From Posidonia oceanica (Eukaryota > Streptophyta > Magnoliopsida > Alismatales > Posidoniaceae): a stretch of DNA of 64,000 bases. Position 1 is the stretch's first letter. Every line of letters begins with the position of its first letter. Shown piece after piece: positions 55,231-64,000 of the stretch. A model generated the notes under the pieces. The model saw nothing but the letters and a program-made list of their open reading frames with translations. It did not search any database and was not told the origin of the DNA. The stretch covers positions 102,504,501-102,568,500 of the forward strand of contig JAZBRS010000020.1 of the NCBI GenBank assembly GCA_037176725.1. The letters run 5' to 3'. The position numbers were made by a program, and so were the translations under genes.

Positions 55231-56549
55231 TCAGCAACCTTGGGAGGGAGGTGCTGGGTCCGCTCCTACGCTACTGGCGCTGCCTTGGCATCTCTGGCCG
55301 CGTGCTCTCTTATCCTGGCATGGCCATTCTGATTGACCCAAGGAAACAGGAGGCTCAGGATATGGGACAGCAAAGGGGGCTGAAACGGATTCGATGGGGT
55401 CAGAGAGATCCATCGGGGGAGAGATAAAGTTGGGAGCGCTACGATTGGCTCCCGAGGACCCAGCACCCTCGAAGCTTGCAAATCTAGGTGAGGGATGGCT
55501 GGGTAGACCAAAGGATGCCGGTGCTGGTGGAGGTGCCGGGTCTGCCTCCTGTACACCGACGTGAAGAATCCCTCGGTTAATTAGGCACTGCACGGCGTCC
55601 CGCAGGGTGTGGCAGTGACCAATCGAGTGCGCCGGGGCTTGGTGGAAACTGCAGAACAGATGAGCTCGATACCACGCCAGGAGTGGATCCGACGGTGGAC
55701 GAATCTCGAGCAGCATCAAGAGGTGAGCAACCTTGGGGAAAAAGGAAGCAAGTGACTCACCCAAGGGAGTGAAGTTAGAAAGCCGGCGTTGGGCACGCTT
55801 CCCTCCTGGATGTGACTCCTAAGGAGTAGGGAGTATAGGCGGTGCAAGGCGGCTAGGGGGCACGACCGGAAAAGGTGTCGATGGTGCCGGGGCAGAGGGT
55901 GCAAGAGCAGATAACTGGCTCTACATGGCCTGAGCTAGGGCCTGTATTTCTTTAGCCAACGGGGAGATGGATCGGACCTGCTGAGCTAGGGTTGCCAAGG
56001 CAGGGGAGTCAAGGGCTGCAGGGAACACAAAGGACTCCAAGGCAGGCAAAGACAGGCCAGGTAGGGCCAACAAAGGTGGCATGGCAAAGGAACCTGAGGA
56101 GGTAAGGGTAGATGCCTCAGAACGAGGACCTAAGGCTGGACGTGAAGGGGACGAAAGTACACCCGATAGTGGATGCGACACCACAGTGGGGGAGAGAGGC
56201 GATACCCCGACGTGGGATACCGCAGACGATCCCTGAGGCAGGGGAGCAGACCGGCCAGGCAGAAGGGTAATAATTGTGGGCTTAGAAGGCACAGTTGAAG
56301 GACAAAGAAGCTAACCAACATAGAAGGGAGGCACCGGACAGCTCGGTCCACCAGTAAAAGCGGGGACGGATCCTGCGCCTCAGCATGTGGTGCCATAGGC
56401 AAAGAGGAGGTAAGGATAGCTGGACTAGGGAGCGCTCTTGGAGGAGGTGCCTGGAGAAATGGGCAGATGTCGGCCAGGAGAAAAAGGGAGGACTAATCAT
56501 CAACCTCGGAATCCGCGGGAGGCGACAAGCCAAAGGATGGATCCCCCAT
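55231..56549 (-). pseudogene. gag: Gag of C with missing capsid core
   Basis: The likely start is ATG at 56549 (MGDPSFGLSPPADSEVDD, then TAG). A Pro/Leu/Ser-rich N-terminus and linker run in shifting frames (open parts 56402-56130, 56292-55921 with LAQQVRSISPLAKEIQALAQAM). The capsid-like core found in A and D is absent: the linker passes within about 150 bases into FFPKVAHLLMLLEIRPP and the zinc-knuckle block FCSFHQAPAHSIGHC at 55764-55600, whose Cys/His positions are kept. The C-terminal frame 55764-55231 is open for 177 codons. The product could at most bind RNA. The deletion suggests that C was moved by proteins of relatives. Confidence 0.75.
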
Positions 56550-56655
56550 GGTAATGGAGAAGATCCGGACAGGCAAGACAGGGAGCAGGACAGTCAGAAA
56601 CTGTATGCAATGATAGGAAGCAAGTGCGACTCGAAGACGCGCAATCGGACACGTC

Positions 56656-56682
56656 TCGAGACCTGGAAAAACAAACAAAAAA
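56656..56682 (-). promoter_or_regulatory. Candidate 3' splice site before gag of C
   Basis: Minus strand TTTTTTGTTTGTTTTTCCAG, then GTCTCGAG, with the boundary at 56663/56662, 113 bases before the gag start. A strong acceptor, equivalent to those of A and D. Confidence 0.6.
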
Positions 56683-57631
56683 GTTAGGTTGCTGCAAAGT
56701 TGTTTAGTTGTGGCATGAATGGCACACATGCAAATGAATGCTCTAGAATGCACTCTCTCACCATGCATGTCCTGAGTAGGTGGCCTACTCGGACTCACTC
56801 ATGGGTATGGGATTTATTGACTCCAGGTCAGAAAGTAAGGTCACCATTCTAAATCCTGACCAAAGCTCAGGCAGTGAACGGTTGGTGCTTTTGGGGCCTC
56901 GACCCGGCCAAAGCGCAGGCTGTACCCTCTACTCACACCGACACGACCCCGGACAAGGGGGGATAGACCGACCAGCTCGCACTGTGCCAAATCAACCGAA
57001 CGAGAGACCGGGACTGTCCTTCTCGGATTGATGGGTGGACTCAGATGAGAAGATGCATGCCTTCTAGTATGATCAAACATGCGATATGCTTTAGAGTTTT
57101 TTACTTGCATTTTATTAAGTAAGGGGAAAATTGCAAGTTTAGCTCTAGTTGTGCTTAAATGTTAAATGTTGGCTTTATTGTTGTTTTTTAAATTAAGCCA
57201 AGGGGGAGCAAATATGTTTCTAATATCCTAAACATGGCATATGTATGAAGGGGAAAGAAACAGGAAGCCATGGTATGCAGACAATCACACAACAAGGCAA
57301 AAGGCATATGCATGCCATGTGCATGCAGATGTGGACATGATAGTGAGAAGAAAACACTTATCATATCGAAAGGCAGGTATGCATGGCACGTGCATGTGGG
57401 GTGGCATAGCAACTGTGTAAAACAAAGCATTCACCACCCAAAAAGCATGTATAATGCGACAAGCAAGTATTTAAGCATGTATAATGCATAAATAAAGCAA
57501 GTAAAGGCAGTGTAAGCAATACAACATGCAAATGGGCATAAGGCAAGCAGTAAAGCAAAGAAGCAGGCATAAGGCAAGCATAAGCGAAAAACCATGCAAG
57601 CGAAAAGCCAAAATGAAAGCAGGAGTCTGAA
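56683..57631 (-). other. 5' leader of C
   Basis: It matches A's leader (18123-18740) inverted over 56700-57290, then AAGCAAGTA/ATAAGGCAAGC low-complexity DNA up to the primer site. No ORF is supported. Confidence 0.65.
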
Positions 57632-57650
57632 ATCCCCAGCGGAGTCGCCA
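57632..57650 (-). promoter_or_regulatory. Primer binding site of C
   Basis: Minus strand TGGCGACTCCGCTGGGGAT, five bases inside the LTR edge at 57656. Same sequence as D's. Confidence 0.85.
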
Positions 57651-57655
57651 ATTTC

Positions 57656-58062
57656 TGTAACCCTTTATCCTCGATACCTCGACGCTGGATCGACCGACAT
57701 CAGGCCAAAAGAGGGAAAGTGTCACGGATAATGGCGAAGGAGGAAAACAAAGATAAGACAAAACAGAGTTGCCACCTAGTCTATTTAATCGGGAAGACGA
57801 GGAAAACCGGGGAAAGCGTAGAAAACATGTAGATGAATGCAATGCTATGCAAAATGTATGACTCATACCAAGGATGAGGGCAAAATGGTCACTGCTGGCC
57901 AAAGAAAGGGTAAGGACTCTTGTTACACGCGGGGAAGGTGTTAGGCACCCCCGACACGCCTGAGGAATCGGTCTTTCATGGCTAATCGCTCGCATTTGCA
58001 GGATTGTCGGCAATGATTGCCTTTAACTGTACGCCCAGGGGGCGATAAATGCTATGCCATGC
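57656..58062 (-). repeat. 5' LTR of C, only its last 407 bases before E
   Basis: Collinear with 21060-21470 of the 3' LTR, with scattered differences. It breaks off after GCTATGCCATGC, where E starts. Confidence 0.8.
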
Positions 58063-58739
58063 TGTAGTAATCCCAATCAGAATCAGGCTTACTATTGGCG
58101 GCGATGTCCGAGGAGGAGGGCTCAACTCGAAAACACTTAAAATAGAGGAGAAAAGGTAAGAAAGGAAGAAGATAAGACAATTCAGAGTCGCCACCGTGTC
58201 CATTATCGGGAGACAAGGAAAACCAGGGAAATGCGTGGATTAACACGCAAAACCAAGCAAGAAATGCAAAGCAAAGCTATGCAAAGGGAAACAAATGCAA
58301 ATACATGCAAATGAGATGACTCATGCCTAGGATGAGGGCGATATGGTCATTGCGGGCCAAAAGACTGGGCAAGGACTCCTGTTACGTGCGGGGAAGGTGT
58401 TAGGCACCCCCGACACGCCCGAGAATCGGTCTTTCTAGGCTTACACTCGCATACACAGGGAAATGCAGATTTGAATGCCTAAATGCCAATAAATGCCTGA
58501 ATGAATGCTCATAGGTGTGCTCTAAGTGGTGGGATGCAATGCAAGGAAAGTAAACGTGCAGTCTAAATGCTCAGCAGCGCTGTCTGTGTTCCGAACCGGG
58601 CGAAACCTGGCTCGTGAGAACTCCAGGCAGTAAGCATCACTGCCCTATATGCAAATGCAAGCGGAAAAGCAAAACAACGGTAAAACCATGCAGATGCAGG
58701 CGACATGCAAGAGAAAACGACGTAAAGCACGCGAAATAA

Positions 58740-59055
58740 TGCAAGAAACGAGAGCGGCACGCAAAACGGTGCAAGAAAACAAGATTGGCACGCAAAACAG
58801 TGCCAGAAACAAAACGAGCACGCGAAACGGTGCCAAAAGCGAAGCGGGCACGGAAAACGGTGCCAAAAACAAAACGGGCACGCGAAACGGTGCCAAAAGC
58901 AAAGCAGGCACGCGAAATGGTGCCAAAAGCAAAGCGGGTATGCAAAACGGTGCCAAAAACAAAGCGGGCACGCGAAACAGTGCCAAAAGCAAAGCGGGCA
59001 CGCAAAACGGTGCCAAAGACAAAGCGGGCACGTAAAACGGTGCCAAAAGCGGCGG
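58740..59055 (-). repeat. 30-bp tandem repeat, GCACGCGAAACGGTGCCAAA core, in E LTR
   Basis: About ten units of AAAGCGGGCACGCGAAACGG plus TGCCAAAAGC. On the minus strand the core reads TTTCGCGTGCCCGC, related to the TTTTGCGTGCC arrays of A and B. Frames of 10 residues per unit explain the overlapping ORFs. Confidence 0.85.
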
Positions 59056-59505
59056 AATAAAACTTCGACAAAACCATGCAGATGCAAATGCAAAGAGAGA
59101 GGATAAGAAAAGCGAAAGGAGAAGCAAACAGTGCGTGTGTGAGAACAGACACTGTTTAAGGGCCACATAGAGTAGATGTGAAGACCTACAATGGGGAAAA
59201 CAAGCAAGTGGAGGGATTACCACTGTTTTGCGACTGTTTCCCACTAAACCGCCCCGCGATGTGTCTCGCACGCTGCCCAAAGCTCGCGGTGCGATCGGAT
59301 CGTGGAGAAGGGGGAAGAAAGTCGCAATAAGTGGTGAATCCAGGGGAAACGCAACACAAAACACTTGGGAATACGCGAAAAGGGGAACGGAATTGATGGG
59401 TAAGAAGAGGAAGTCCTATTCTACATGTTCGAGGAAACAAAAAGCGAAAATGATGCATGCAATGCAAATGATATGCAAATGAATGCTGTGCAAGGGTTCA
59501 GGAGG

Positions 59506-59519
59506 ACTTACCTGGGAAA
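59506..59519 (-). promoter_or_regulatory. Candidate second 5' splice site in E LTR
   Basis: Minus strand TCCCAG|GTAAGT, with the boundary at 59512/59511, a perfect consensus donor. Collinear with 50080 in D. Confidence 0.5.
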
Positions 59520-61150
59520 TCTGAAGCCTGATCTGAGATCTGCTTGGTCCATGCTGAAGAGTGCTCCACCGGGGTCGTCCAGGTAGCTTGTTTGAGAAGA
59601 TCCAACGGTCGGATTGGAAGATATCCCAACTTCAAGGCAGAAGGGCCAGAACAGGGGAGAAGAATGGATCTAAGTGTACAGAAGGTCCTAGGGGTGTGCA
59701 AAACAGGTCCTCCCATGTAAATGGGAGCTAGGAGTGTTTAAGTGTGTGCAAAGGATGCGAAATACTAGAATGCATGAGTGCAATGCATGCAGAATGCAAG
59801 AAAAGGGTTAAGGGTGATTTTTCAGAAAATTGGGGATTTAAAAGCAATTTTTGAAAGGATGGGGGTCTAAATGCAAAGGTTTTGAAAAGTTTGGGGCTTT
59901 TATGCAAGGATTTTGAAAAAAGGAGGGTCTGCATACAATTTTACAAAAGACAGGGTTTAAAATGCAATTTTCCAGGATGAGCATGCATCAGGACAAACTT
60001 TTGAAATCATGTGGCAAGTTAGAATGCAATTCTGAAATCATTAGGGTCCAAAATGCAATTTTTCCAGCAAAACAGGGATCTAGTGGGTCTTGGAATGCAG
60101 ATGGGGGACCTATATGCGATTTTCCAAACATGTGGGGGCTAAAATGCAATTTTATAAGCAAAATATGCATTTAAATGATTTTTATAAGCATGCAGAGGAC
60201 CTATGTGCAATTTTCAAATCATGCAGGGTCAAAAATGCAATTTTATAAGCAAAATATGCATTTAAATGACTACTGTGCATTGAGGAAGGTCCTATATGCA
60301 AAAATCAAAAAACATGGGGGAAATAATGCAATGCAGTAAGCAAAAATTGAAAAATAAAAGCTAAGTTAACTGGACAGAGGACTAAATTGCAATTAAAGAA
60401 AACAGTAAGGACCTAAAATGCAATTTTATATGGCAAACTTAGAGCATTAAATCAAATTAATCAACTGCAGGACTAACATGCAATAATCAAAAGATGGAGG
60501 GCCAGAATCAAATTTATTACTGAAGGAAAGCACAGTAAAAGGACTGACATGCAAATAAAAAGAACTACATATTTTTCATGCAATTTTATATGGTTTTAAC
60601 TCGGAATTAAACGGATTTAATCAGATGAAGGACTTGAGAGTAATAAAGCAAGAACTGAGACCAATAATGCAATATGTGGTAAAATAGCAAAGATAACAAA
60701 AAATAAAGGCACAGTAACCTTCCGATCGTCGACCACTGTAGTAGTTGCTACCAGTGGCCGACAGAGGGAGCAAAGGGGGTGCTGGTGCGGCGTAGACCGG
60801 CGGGCGGGCTTCACCAGAGCTCGACGGAGACCGGAGCAGCATCGGCGAGCAGCGATGCTGCCTGGAGCAGGCCGGAGGAGACGCCGAAGGTCTGCAGACC
60901 TGCTCGGAGGCAGGCCGGCCGATCAGCGCTGCGTCGGCGAGTTCTGACGGTAGAGACATGCTTCTGGGGTCTGTGCGGAGTTGGGGCGCCGGTTGGAACG
61001 ACGTTCTGCAAACCGGAGCGGCGGGACGAGCTCGAAGCTCGCCGGAGAAGACAGAGTTGACCCGACGTTGACTCGGCGCAGGAGAGAGAGAAATCCCAGT
61101 CTGATGGGCGGAAAAGCAAGAGAGGAGGAAGACTAATCTACGGGTGAAGA

Positions 61151-61164
61151 AAGCTACCTGTTTT
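61151..61164 (-). promoter_or_regulatory. Candidate first 5' splice site in E LTR
   Basis: Minus strand AAACAG|GTAGCT, with the boundary at 61158/61157. Collinear with the first donor of B, C and D. Confidence 0.45.
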
Positions 61165-63865
61165 CGTGGCTGAGGAATCCCCCCGACGTTGGTCGACTTT
61201 GCAGAAGGCGGTGAGCTCGGTCTAGCTGCTGCGGGCGTCTCCGATGTCTTCTGGGCGTCTGCTTCTGCTCAGTGCGTTGCTCCGGAGCTTGCTGAATGAT
61301 CGGAGGGCAGCTACGAAGATCGGCGCGATAAGTGGGTTCAGTGGGTTCACAGCTGGTCACCGGAGGTGGGGATGGATGTCTGCTGCTCTCTGGATCAGTT
61401 GGAGGATGTCAGCGACTTGCTGGAGGTTGGGTGAAGGGTTCTGGGTGGTTAAATTGGACTTTGGAGGTCTGAGGATGGAGTTTGCAGGTGTGGTGGTTTC
61501 GGGCAGAAAAAAGGCGTAGGTGTTTGTGGTGGTAGGCTTGGTCTGTGGTGAGTGTTGGGCTGAAGGCTTGGGTAGTTTAGGAAGGTGGTGATTTGGTGGA
61601 TTAGGGGGTGGAGTTTGGGACGAAATGGGGGCCTGTGGTGTCGGGAATTTCTGGGAGGAAAGGAGTTGGGTTCTGCTGAGAATTTTGGGTGTTCGGGGGG
61701 CGATTTCTGGAGTGGAAAGGCTGAGGGATGGAGGGGCTGCAATGCTGGGATTCTGGGTGAGGTTGGGGGAGGAATTGGGTGCGGTTTATGGTCTGGAATC
61801 GGTGTTGGTTTCAGTGAGGAGGAAGAGGAGGAAAAGGTCTGAATTTTGCAGAGGAAAGGGAGGAGAATTGCAAGGATTCTGGGTGCTGGACGCTTTCTCT
61901 CTCAAGACGATGCGAAGAGTGTCGAAGGAGGAGAAGACTTGGAAGTTTTAAGCAGCTGGGGAGGACAGACGCGCGCTGGGATTCAAATCCCCACCGGCGG
62001 GAGCACTGCTGCTGATGGAGAGGCGATCGGCGAGAAGACGGGCAGTAAATGCCTTCCCGGAAGATCCGCTGAGTGCTGAGAGAGGAGAGGCGATCTGTAG
62101 GCCGATTGGACGGAGAGGGAAGAAGTTGAATTTGAAAGAAGAGGAGGGAGTTGGTTCGCGGGAGGAGGAAGGGAAATCCGGGGAAGAAGAAGGAAGAAGA
62201 AGAAAGGTTGAACGCGGGCTGAAGGTTGCGGGCCGGGCTGCGAACTGAAAAAGAAAAAGAAAGAAAGATGGAAGGTGGGAACGGGCCGGACTGGGCCCAG
62301 CAGGAGAGGAAAAAAGAAAAAGAAAAAGGAAGAAAGGGAGAAATGGAAGGGAAAAAGAGGAGAAATAAATTAGATAAAAATAAAATAAAAATAGATAAAA
62401 ATATTAGAATGATTGTGTTTTAAGTTAGGACCTTGATTAAGTTTTTTAATGATTGTTTTTGGTTAGTTAATTAGGTTTAGAGGGATTTTGGATTTGATTA
62501 GGGTTTTAAGGGTTTTCTTTGTCTTTGATTTGTTTTTTATTTTGATTAAATGTTTGTTAAGCCTTTTAGGTTGTTTTTTAAATTATGTTTTTCTTGTTAA
62601 ATACTTGGGATGTTAATTAGGGTTTTTTAAAGTTTGTTTTTAGATTAATTAGAGTGGGTTTTAGATTTTTGGGTTTTAGTCTTTTAGGATTTTTATTAAG
62701 TCTTCTTTAAATTATATTTTGATCTTCTTGTTTGTTAAGTTCTCTTGATGTTTTTTAGTTAAGTTTCTCTTGTTTAATTAAGTGTTTTTAAATCTTTGAT
62801 TGTTTCTTCTTCTTTTTTTTTCTTTTTAATTAAGTTTTTAAGTTGTTCTTTTTAGATTTGTTGAGTTAAGTTTTCCATTAATTATTTGTCTTAGTATTTT
62901 TAATTGTTTTCCTTCTTCTTAGGGTTTGCTTTTTGATTATTTTTTAGTGGGGTTTCTACTTTGCTTGTTTTTGGTTACATTTTAGTTTTTTCCTTGATTT
63001 TACAGCATTTTCTTCTGGTTTGTTTTGCATTCTTTAGCTTGCATTCTTAGTTTTCTATTTTAGCTAGATTTAGTTGGGTTTAGGTTTTTAATTGTTTGTT
63101 TAATGTTTTTAATTATTTTTCTTAGGGTTTTGGTTTGTTTTCATTTTGTTTTAGAGTTTTAGAGGTTTTTAATGGTTTTTTAGGGACTTAGCAAAAGAAA
63201 GAGAAAGAAAAGGAGAAGGAAGAAGAAAAGGGAAAAAATGAGGAATAAAGGGGAAAGAGAGAAGTTGAAAGAAAATAATTTTTTGAAAGTTAGAGAAAAT
63301 GCTAAAAATAGGATAAAAATAGGTATAAGATTGAGAAGAGATAGGAGCACTAGGGGGCCCACAGCCAGGCAAGAAAAAGGGAGAGAAGGGGATGCAAAGA
63401 AGGAGGATAATCAAGAGAGAGAGAGGAGAGAGAAAAGAATAATCCAAGAGAGAGAAAAGGATAATTTGGGTGAATGGAGGGCTTAAAGGTTTTGAAAAGG
63501 GGTGAAAATTGGGGAATGTGTAGCCTAGGGTTTCTAGTGTTGGTTCTATGGCTTTGGTTTAGTTTTGAGAAGGTTTTGGAAGGGTTTTGAGGTGTAGAAA
63601 AAAGGTAGTTTTACCTAGGCTTTCTAGGGTTTTTGGGAATGGTTTCGGGTTGAGTATTTCTAAGTGTTTGGGTAGGTTTGCTAAGTAGGGGGTGATGGGT
63701 TTTCCTATGGTTTGTGGGTAAGTTTTGGGTTTGGGAAATAGGTGTAGGCTTAGGTCAAGTTTAGGCTTGTTTTGAAGGGTAAGATGAAGAGGATTGGTGT
63801 AGTTTTGACCTAGGTTTAGATCCATAAGTCACCAGAAGGTCCCAATTGGTTCAAGCCTGTCAAAA

Positions 63866-63945
63866 TGGGGTGTCAACAGATGCCTCTCCCTGAGCAAGGT
63901 CGAGCGGAGCAAGGCCGCTGCTCAGGGTTGACAAGACACCCCATC
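63866..63945 (-). promoter_or_regulatory. Polypurine tract and inverted repeat at 3' LTR junction of E
   Basis: TGGGGTGTC at the LTR edge faces GACACCCCA at 63934-63942; CCTGAGCA faces TGCTCAGG. The minus-strand purine tract is CAGGGAGAGGCATC. Confidence 0.75.
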
Positions 63946-64000
63946 TGACCGACGGGAGTAGAGGTTTGCTATGGGCGTGAGCTACTTATTCGGCGGGTGC

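Larger units (their letters stand above)
21060..58062 (-). mobile_element. Element C: pol-less Tat-type element, carrying nested D
   Basis: The 3' LTR is 21060-24475. The internal region is 24476-28054 and 54914-57655, split by D. The 5' LTR is represented by 57656-58062 and is then broken by E. The two LTR termini agree closely (TGTAACCCTTTATCC and the following 400 bases). The primer binding site lies at 57632-57650 and the polypurine region at 24476-24534. It has gag sequences but no protease, reverse transcriptase, RNase H or integrase. Its internal region matches B, including two short ORFs, so B and C are one gag-only family. It interrupts A's gag. Confidence 0.8.
58063..63878 (-). repeat. 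3' LTR of E (about 5.8 kb)
   Basis: It ends GTCAAAATGGGGTGTCAACA at 63878. Contents: TGTTAGGCACCCC block (58400), shared block 58560-58650, 30-bp repeats (58740-59055), A-rich ATGCAATTTT tract (59700-60600), GC-rich block (60720-61060), G-rich stretch (61200-61900), purine-rich block, T-rich DNA (62400-63180). Open frames within the GC-rich and G-rich parts lack domains and are not supported as genes. Confidence 0.75.
58063..64000 (-). mobile_element. Element E: minus-strand Tat-type element inserted in C's 5' LTR (continues beyond window)
   Basis: The LTR terminus TGTAGTAATCCC starts at 58063 in the middle of C's LTR. At the other end of this LTR, a polypurine tract and internal-type sequence follow (63879-64000). 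This is therefore the 3' LTR of a minus-strand element whose internal part lies right of the window. The presumed TSD copy is CATGC (58058-58062), unconfirmed. Confidence 0.7.

Noticed and set aside
60620..62250. GC-rich frames with Arg/Ala-rich products in E's LTR
   Set aside because: No domain, several frames open at once, and the position matches the GC-rich LTR block of other elements.
57656..63878. Single 6.2-kb 5' LTR of C
   Set aside because: Similarity to C's 3' LTR stops at 58062 and a new LTR terminus follows, while a polypurine tract follows 63878. Two elements fit better.

Overview
This window is plant nuclear DNA made almost entirely of nested LTR retrotransposons. I see no host gene. 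The evidence for a plant is the CCCTAAA/TTTAGGG-type interstitial repeats inside the LTRs, a tRNA-Arg-type primer binding site (TGGCGACTCCGCTGGGGA), and Ty3/gypsy proteins of the Tat/Ogre lineage (YMDD reverse transcriptase, a second archaeal-type RNase H, a D-N-G protease with LLGRPW). The species cannot be named from this sequence. The density of giant elements suggests a large-genome vascular plant.

Layout, from outside in. Element A (+): its LTR begins before the window (1-3091) and resumes at 16470-16868; its leader and gag run 18123-21059. Element B (+, 3092-16464, TSD CATGG on both sides) sits inside A's LTR. It has only a gag fragment, no pol, and a 120-bp tandem array. A 5' LTR remnant of a minus-strand element (F, 16971-18122) interrupts A between LTR and leader. 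Element C (-, 21060-58062) interrupts A's gag and also lacks pol. Inside C is element D (-, 28060-54908, TSD ATAGG on both sides), a 26.8-kb Tat/Ogre element with LTRs of 5.7 and 6.0 kb, degenerate gag, protease, reverse transcriptase/RNase H, archaeal-type RNase H and integrase, plus a DUF7745-like ORF downstream of integrase. D's 5' LTR carries two SINE-like insertions. Element E (-, 58063 to beyond the window) is inserted in C's 5' LTR.

Functional reading: D has the layout of an autonomous element but carries many premature stops. Between protease and the end of integrase, 12 of 13 are TAG, with only one frameshift in 5.8 kb. B and C share a pol-less internal region and look like gag-only (TR-GAG-type) relatives of D-like elements. 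All elements share structured noncoding parts: an inverted repeat bracketing the polypurine tract and 3' LTR start, arrays of short hairpins with a CCCUAA loop and covarying stems in the sense RNA, CCCCTGGTATC hairpins, and splice donors inside the LTR paired with a splice acceptor just before gag. These noncoding structures are the least explained part of the window.
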